Notes under the pieces: model-generated
Databases searched by the model: none
What the model saw: only the letters and a program-made list of their open reading frames with translations
Told to the model about the DNA's origin: nothing
Source of the DNA: Epiperipatus broadwayi
Taxonomy: Eukaryota > Onychophora > Udeonychophora > Euonychophora > Peripatidae
NCBI GenBank assembly: GCA_028023455.1
Contig: JAQFVV010000020.1
Span: forward strand, 4,881,092-4,945,091
Direction of reading: 5' to 3'
Length of the DNA: 64,000 nt
Program-made: the position numbers and the translations under genes
In this document: positions 57,260-64,000 of the stretch, piece by piece
Numbering within the stretch: the stretch's first letter is position 1
Layout: the number at the start of each line of letters is the position of its first letter

Positions 57260-58815
57260 CCATTTTGGTATTTGACGAATGATTGTGAAAATATATTGAG
57301 AAAAAGAAATTAGAATTGTAACTCTTATTCTGTAATACTACCATTGCCACCTGCTTTTCTACTATTGTTGATCATTATTTCTATTGTGCAATGATTAGCC
57401 CACACGGGTGAAAATCAAGCCAGACTGTGTCAAACAGGCCTTTCAATTTTCTAGGTTACTTTTCCTTCCATAATAGATGGACAAGTTCTATGTAGGGCTG
57501 CCATGTCTTCATCCAAGTCATTATTGATTGCCTTGAATAAAAAGCACACCCAACAACTGCTAGATTACTAAGCCTGCCATTATTATTGCTTTCTTAATTC
57601 TCAAAGGCTTGAGCTAAAAAATATATAAAAAGGAGTTGGCATCAGAAATGATGTTAGTTAAAATAGTTGCACAAGCACATAATCTCATTTTTACAATTAA
57701 TATGAATAGAAGCACATAACTCCATTTTCACAATTAATATAGAAAGATGATTGATAGCATGAAAGTCTTATGATAACCAGACCCTATACTAACTGAATTA
57801 ATGAAAAAGGAAATGAGGGAGACAGAAAAGGCTATACCAAAAACAGTCTCTAATCTTTAAATAAACAAAATGCTATCCTGTAATGTTATAGGAGATGCTC
57901 TTTGCCAGGCATTGTTTATTTCTCATTCATAGTCAATCTTCATAAACACAACATCGGATCAAAAAACAAACAAGGATAGTAAACTATTCAAATTTTATCC
58001 ATCTAGCAAGACCGGTTAGTAACAACTTTTTCATTGTTCCTCTTTGGAAGGTTGTAATTTTTTTGTCTTATTAATAGCCAGAAAGTGGGAGAAATAATTG
58101 TTTTTATTAAAATAACTCATTATTTTACCAGTAGGTAATTATTTTATTATAAAAAATTAAAAATCTGAAAAACAAAAACATTTCATTACTAATTTAAATT
58201 TATTGTTTTCATTTGTGAATTTTATAAAGCCTCAGGAATATATTTAATAAAAAACTATAATTAATATAATTAACTTTTGTAAATTGTAAAGCATGTGGAC
58301 AATAAAACTTTAGAATAAATATTAATTAAAAATTATTATAATTTTTTTTTAAAAAGCAAACAAATTTAAATGACTTTCTAAAAAAATATATGCAGTATTT
58401 AATTTTTGCCTTTTTTAAAAAAATATCAATACATCAAATGAACAAGCGGCTTTACTTTATCGTGACATTTTATATAAACGATTTAAACAATATGATTACT
58501 AACCTTTTTACATCTAAGGCCACTATTTTTAATTAAATGTAACGTGTATTCTAGCAGCTTATATAAAGTTTTGCTAATCTATAAACAATTGTTTTTAATT
58601 CAATAAATGATTAGTATGCTATATAATGATTGGAATGGGCAAGTTTTTATATGCTCATTGATAGAAAAAGAAATAACTTATGTATATAATACAATCATTA
58701 AAACAAAGAGCATTATAAGCAATGATAACACATCTACCATTCGATGAATATTCATTCATAACATTTATCTTTAATCGTACTTTTTTTTTGCTTCAAAAAG
58801 ATAAATCTTGTAATA
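57260..58815. other. No gene seen
   Basis: About 1.5 kb. The first 300 bp probably belong to the 5' part of LINE A, but no motif can be named. The rest is AT-rich. Confidence 0.4.
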
Positions 58816-58819
58816 TTCC

Positions 58820-59097
58820 TTATAAACATTATATGATCATCATCTCTTATACTAGCACATAATTTGTTATTAAACAAGGCAAAACTCTCCATACAGTAGT
58901 GCCACCCTGTGCCAACCAGAGTAATCAATGGATGCCAGAAGCTCCTCACTGACGAAGGCCACAAGCCAGAAACTAGTCTGGGGATATTGGATGAATAGGC
59001 ATTAGATAGGGATTTTATGCACAAGTCTTCTGGCATCCATTGATTACTCGGGTTGGCACAGGGTGGCACTACTGTATGGAGAGTTTTGCCTTGTTTA
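58820..59097. repeat. Family A perfect-arm hairpin with ribozyme in the loop
   Basis: Arms 58872-58941 and 59027-59096 are reverse complements with very few mismatches over about 70 bp. The loop (58942-59026) holds the ribozyme. Compared with full copies, the segment between the 5' arm and the ribozyme is deleted, bringing the core next to the arm. Confidence 0.92.
58943..58984 (+). ncRNA. Type I hammerhead ribozyme (family A), intact core
   Basis: Stem I pairs TCCTCA (58943-58948) with TGGGGA (58979-58984), including one G-U. Core CTGACGA is at 58949-58955. Stem II pairs GGC (58957-58959) with GCC (58965-58967) around CACAA, with an A-A opposition at the base. GAAA is at 58969-58972. Stem III is A-U plus C-G around TA. 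The cleavage triplet is GTC (58976-58978). It is the only family A copy here with CTGACGA, GAAAC and GTC all unchanged. The A-A pair and the lack of an outer stem I may lower activity. Confidence 0.78.
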
Positions 59098-59099
59098 AG

Positions 59100-60200
59100 A
59101 TTCCTTATACTATGAAGTATTGTTCACAAAAGCAATAACATAATCTATACAATCTATATGACTTAAATAATTTTCATTTTGATGTATACAGAGACTGGCT
59201 TTACACTCAATTTATTTTTAGAAAATAAATACACAATGAATTTAAACTTTATTACTCTTAATATAAGATATAAGTATTAGTAGCTTCAACTAGTGTTTTG
59301 CCAGTTGCCTCCTCAAATAAAATTGCAACTATAAGTAGGAAATATAGCATTTCCCTGACAATTATGCTAACTAGTTTTCATTCCTCAATATGTTTACGCA
59401 CCCTTCATACTATTAACTACAATGCTACATTCTTTTTCCCATACCTTTCAAACCCCGTTGATTCTTCACTGTTAAATTTTCTGCATACTGGACTGCATAT
59501 ATGCTTGACAAATCATTTTTGATCCCTGGTCTTGTTCATTGCTTATGCACAATACTAATCTGCTCACAAACTTATGTAATGTAGCAGTTCTCTCATTTGC
59601 TTTTTCTAATTTGTATAATTAATTACATTAAGTCTTCTTTATAAATTGGCATATCAATTTACATTTTTTCTTTTTTGCATAATGTTTAGTATTGTGCAGA
59701 ATGTACTTTTATTTCTGATTAATCCCCCCCCACACACACACACACACTGATACACTCATGTTACTTTATTTATCTTCATATTATCAGGGTGCATGTTTTT
59801 ATAGTCAGAAGATAACTGTACCTCCACTCACTCCAGATTACTATAAAATTCAATTATAAATAATTTACATGGCTTCATCATTCTTCTCAGTATTAGTTTC
59901 TCTTTCTTCCTTTGTTGTCTACTATTACAATATACAGATTTCAGTTCATAGATTTTTCTTTTTCACTTTTTCATTTTTTTCAGTTTTAACAGATGCTTCT
60001 GCACTGATATTTTCACTGTTTTATATAATCTTCAACAAGAGTGGAGAATGAAGCTGTCATTTCTTTACCTAGCATTAATCGCTCTCATAAACAGATTCCT
60101 AAATTGTCTATATGTCTTGTTACTTTTCAGCCATCTTCTAATTCAGTCATACATATGTTTAGTTATAATTCCCATTATCCATTTCTTTTCGATGTAGTCC
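59100..60200. other. No gene seen
   Basis: Pyrimidine-rich on the plus strand, with short chance frames. No repeat family placed. Confidence 0.45.
59726..59750 (+). repeat. C run followed by CA microsatellite
   Basis: Eight C residues followed by about eight CA units. Confidence 0.97.
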
Positions 60201-62400
60201 ATATTCATCTGACTTTGTAGTCGCTTTTTCCCTAGTTTATCTGTTCATCAGTAGTTCTGCAGGAGGTGGTGATCATGGAATTCAATGTGAAATGCTGAGT
60301 AAAATATTGTTTTAATTAACACTTCATAAATACTAGCCTATTCCATTTTATTCAGTGCATCTTACTGTTGTTTAGTCTGCTTGACTCAGAAGTGGTAAGA
60401 GAGTGTTAGTAAATGCTGGACTACATTCTTGTTTAGAAAATCATTCATCTCTCCTGAAAGCATCATTATCCATGATTAATAATTTAGAATAATCATGATC
60501 ATAAAGTTCATTCAATATTTTGAATATATACTTTACATATTTTTATTGTCCTGTATTCCATTCATTTAGAGACCATGTTAATGATAACAAGACATATAGA
60601 TCCATGGCATGGTTTAAGTGATCCTTTGCTATGGTTTAGTAGCTTCCAACCATAGTTGTAATTCCATCATTGATATTCGCTGTTCATTGACAAGACATAT
60701 CTTGATAGTTTTCTCAATGTGACCATTCTGGTTAGACTTCCAGGCATACAACTGAGCTAATTCTTTCATATGAACAATTCAGAAGTGTCCATTGTGTAGC
60801 AGCTTACTACATATTTCCTCTCCTGACTTGGAATTAAAACTTGATAAAGCATGATGATATACTCATTATATGGACATAAGCATCCTTGTATGTTCCAAAT
60901 TTACTGAAGTACATTATTTGGTCATTTATTTAGCCAATCTTGCTTTAGCCATTTCATATCTAACTGGTATCCAGCATTCTCTTTTTGTCTAATATGCTAT
61001 GACTTTACTGTTTACTACTTTAGATTTCATTGTATTTATATATGGGGCTTGTTTGTTTTTATCCAGAGTTCTATAAAAAAACATCAGCATGCTTTATCTA
61101 TTGTCCTGGCTGGTACATTAATTCAAAATTGTAAGAATCCAAGATGTTAATTCATCATAACACACATTAATTGGCATATTTTAAGAGAGACTTTTCTTTT
61201 TCCTATTATTCCCAATAGAAGTCAATGATATGTAAAGATTTTAAAGGAATGTCCATACACATATGGGTGAAACTTTTTAACCATGAATACAATTGCTAAA
61301 GCCTCTCTATCTAGTTAGGTCTATTGTTTTTCTTAGCAGTACTTCCATATACTTTGAAAAATTACAGTATCTACTCTGAAGTCTGAAGAGTCCATGGTAA
61401 TGATAACTTCTTGATTATCATGATAATGCGCTAACTGTTGATTAGAATCCAGCAAGTCTTGGACTTTTCTAATGGCTAAACCCTGATAAACTCCTTATAT
61501 CCATCTCAGGTTCTTCTTTAGTAATTGATAGAGAAAAGTTGCTATATAGCATTTTCCTTTCAGGAAACTTTTAAATAAATTTAGATCCAAAAAGGCTTGC
61601 AATACTCTGATTTTTTTAGCATTGGTTTATTCTTAATTGCCCTGGCCTTCTCTGGATTGGGATATTTGTGTTTATCTGTTATAATGTGTCTCAGAAATTT
61701 AATTTCTCTGGTTAACTATATACATCTAGAGGCATTTAATCTAGTTTCACTTAACATTCTCCTGTCTTTATAACTACTTTCATTTTCAGTGATTATTAAA
61801 ATATCATCAAGATAGAGTATAACTCCTTATGTTCCTCTTAAAAGACTCCATTTTGTCTTGGAAAATATTAGGCACTATAGTTATATCACGAGACAATTTT
61901 CTTAAATGAAACAGCCCTTAATATGTGTTTAAATTAGGATGTAATAAAATGTTGACTGCAAATTCAATTTGGCAAAAATAGAAGTTTTTGTAAAAAAGCT
62001 AATACCTCAATAATATTTGACAGCAAATAAACACCTTTATTAATGTTCTTATTTACTATTATTTGATAATTACTACATATTCTTACATTACCAGCAGTTT
62101 TTAAAATAATAACTATGGGTGTAAAACCATGCAGATTCTTCCATAAGTAAAATAATACCTTTCCCCACTAATTCATCTAAAACATCTTCCACTTTAGGTT
62201 TGAGAATGAATGGAACTTTTTTTGGTCTACAGATGACTGGTTGCAGATTGAAGTTAGCTCTATATCCACATATTGCATTTTCAAGTCTTCTGGTCTGAAT
62301 TTAAGGAGTTGAAGAAATCCATTTCTCCATTTCTCTTTTTCAATAATTTTAATTCCAAAAAACTTGAACCAGTTGTGATCTAATATATGGTTCAAATACT
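60200..62400 (-). pseudogene. Ty3/gypsy-type pol relic: RT, RNase H, integrase
   Basis: On the minus strand the order is that of a Ty3/gypsy pol: a conserved pre-palm start (62395-62177, with the NQSSVDQKK word), the YLDDILI catalytic box (about 61830-61800), an RNase H-like MDSSDF segment (about 61400), a ...HADVFYR end of the connection (about 61085), and an integrase with an H...GH...C HHCC-like zinc region (about 60830-60740). Many stops and shifts break it; no part is intact. No LTR pair was identified. It is an ancient, dead insertion. Confidence 0.85.
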
Positions 62401-62788
62401 TAGATATGACATATAGAAGTAAAATTTTTATTCATCTATTAATTTTTACTGGTGCTATCATTATGTCTATTATGTCAATGCAATTAGCATTACATTTGTA
62501 TCAACCAAGTTTGTCTTATTGATTATTATATTTTTATTCAATTTTCTTTTAATGGCTGTTCATTCTATCTGAGTGATGAGAAACATGTGCTTGCATCACT
62601 ATTAATTTTCATTTTAATAATTTGGTCACATATTATCACTTCTAATAAATCACATGTCATCACTTTCTAAAATTTTCTTCTCATTCACTACTTACTGAAA
62701 TTTGCTTAAGCCATTTTCGATTTGTTTTTACAAACTTGAGAGAAACGATCTTTCAATCAACATTAAATGACATTTCTTATTTCTAAAT

Positions 62789-62980
62789 TTACACTTTTTT
62801 CTTGATGTGTCCTTTAGTGCCACAATAATAACAAATGTAAACAGTTTCTTTTATGTTCCGATTACTCATCTGTACTTTTGACTTGTTTACTGATATGGAT
62901 GATTTCATAGCATTTGCTGTAATTTTGAATTTTATTGCAAGTGTGGCCTTACTTAATAGTCTAAGCTTTATATCTTTCAT
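62789..62980 (-). pseudogene. Ty3/gypsy gag C-terminus with zinc knuckle, frameshifted
   Basis: The 63-codon frame has a basic helix (KLRLLSKATLAIKFKIT) and ends with CYYCGTKGH followed by a lysine run. This is the CCHC zinc knuckle of a gag nucleocapsid. An excess base in an A run shifts the frame just before the last cysteine and brings in a stop. The element continues downstream on the same strand into the pol relic. Confidence 0.8.
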
Positions 62981-63184
62981 ATCCCATAGCAGCTGGTTTA
63001 ACTATATATCTTTGATCCAACATTTGAACTGGCATTTCTTTGTTAGCTCATGCAGTTATACATAATACTCCTGAATGCTTTCACTTGGTAACTGCAATCT
63101 ATTTCAGAAATGGAATCACATTATATATTTCGAAGTGTTAAGTTTCTGTAACAACTCTAAGTACAGAGTATCTTAAGAAGAATA

Positions 63185-63510
63185 CCAAACTCTTTATGCA
63201 GTAGCACCACCAAGTGTAAGCCTTTATAATCAATGGATGTAGGAAGGTTTATGCAAAAAATCCCTATCTAATGACCACTCATCCAACATTCCCAATCTAG
63301 TTTCTAGCTTGTGGCTTCTTTTATCAGTAAGGAGCCTTGAATTTGAGAACACTGTATCTAGATCTTAGGATGTAATGCAACCCTCTAGCGCCACCTTTTG
63401 CCTATTTGATTAATTAAAGATGAAAATACAATAATGTCTCCAACCCAAATTCATTCACTTGTATAGTTATATAGATATGACATCAGTTCAGTATCAATAC
63501 ATTTTGGAAA
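63185..63510 (-). repeat. Hammerhead repeat family A, diverged antisense copy
   Basis: Includes 'gtagcaccaccaagtg', 'ataatcaatggatg', 'catccaacattcccaatctagtttctagct', 'ggagccttgaa' and 'tctagatcttaggat'. The core on the minus strand reads CTGATAA, so the essential G is lost. Stem I arms are partly kept. Confidence 0.8.
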
Positions 63511-64000
63511 TGAGAGCATAAAGATATTAATTAATCACTTGCTATGATTTAGTTATTGAAGTCTATGAAATATGTACAATTTATGGATACCAATATTAGA
63601 TGTAATATTAAACATATATATATAGATATAATGACATTACTTATATAATGCTATATCAATAATTAAACCATAGCAAACGGAATTAAAAGTGATTAATTAA
63701 TATCTTCATGCTCTCATTTCTAAATGTTTAAGATTTGATATATATACTTTAGGTTAAAAAGAAAAGTATTCCTTAAAAGTGTTTATTAGTTTACACCACA
63801 CGTGTAGTAGAGTGATCCCTAATAACTGTTATAGATTAAAACATAGCACTATATAAATAAATAACTCATTATATATATATATATGTTAAATAGTTCTTTG
63901 TAGAAGTCTAGTTCAAATTTCATTATGTGATTCATCTTCTTTTTCTTTTATCATTGAAACAATTTTCCTTTCAATATCAAGTTGTTGTGTTTTACTTTTG
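63511..64000. other. No gene seen
   Basis: AT-rich, with an AT microsatellite at about 63872-63885. No coding frame or repeat family recognised. Confidence 0.5.

Noticed and set aside
58752-59069. 105-codon minus-strand frame as a gene
   Set aside because: It runs through the family A hairpin and its ribozyme, so it is an accidental frame in repeat DNA.

Overview
This window is AT-rich (about three-quarters A+T by eye) non-coding DNA from a eukaryotic nuclear genome, almost certainly an invertebrate animal. It is packed with retroelement relics: tRNA-derived SINEs, several classes of non-LTR retrotransposon, two Penelope-like elements with GIY-YIG endonuclease remains, a decayed Ty3/gypsy element, a hAT-type DNA transposon and many foldback repeats. 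I found no convincing host gene, no rRNA and no functional tRNA gene. The species cannot be fixed from sequence alone. Penelope-like elements, type I hammerhead repeats, tRNA-Gly-like SINEs and possible CTCF-like motifs fit several metazoan lineages.

Layout. 0.7-1.5 kb holds a tandem hammerhead-ribozyme repeat (family B). 2.0-2.9 kb is a large foldback. 5-9 kb has short repeats, an unidentified ORF (7.1-7.4 kb) and a second foldback. 9.4-9.9 kb is a tandem array of about 210 bp. 10.9-16.7 kb carries more family B copies, an RTE-type LINE tail and an LTR-like block. 17.8-23.3 kb has SINEs, LINE 3' fragments and family A hammerhead repeats. 25.5-27.1 kb is an LTR-like block with a TATA box. 27.8-31.4 kb has diverged and fresh family A copies and a regularly spaced set of CTCF-like motifs. 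33.6-33.9 kb is an unidentified ORF. 34-38.9 kb has SINEs, a Penelope remnant and a LINE reverse transcriptase. 41.2-44.6 kb has an RTE tail, a small LTR-element remnant and a well-formed hammerhead. 45.9-49.1 kb has a foldback SINE dimer and the best-preserved coding sequence, a 306-codon Penelope C-terminus. 51.6-57.3 kb holds two antisense LINEs, one split by a hAT insertion. 58.8-59.1 kb is a hairpin with an intact hammerhead core in its loop. 60.2-63.1 kb is an antisense Ty3/gypsy pol. 63.2-63.5 kb is a last family A copy.

The most interesting signal is two unrelated-looking dispersed repeat families that both carry a type I hammerhead ribozyme with a minimal stem III. Families A and B share the order stem I / CUGANGA / stem II / GAAA / two-base-pair stem III / UH cleavage site / stem I. 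Their stems I and II are supported by complementary arms that differ between families. This is the architecture described for Penelope-like elements and animal retrozymes, and the window also contains Penelope coding sequence. The elements appear non-autonomous, occur as tandem or head-to-head copies, and mostly have mutated cores, so they are probably mobile-element relics with a few copies that could still cleave.
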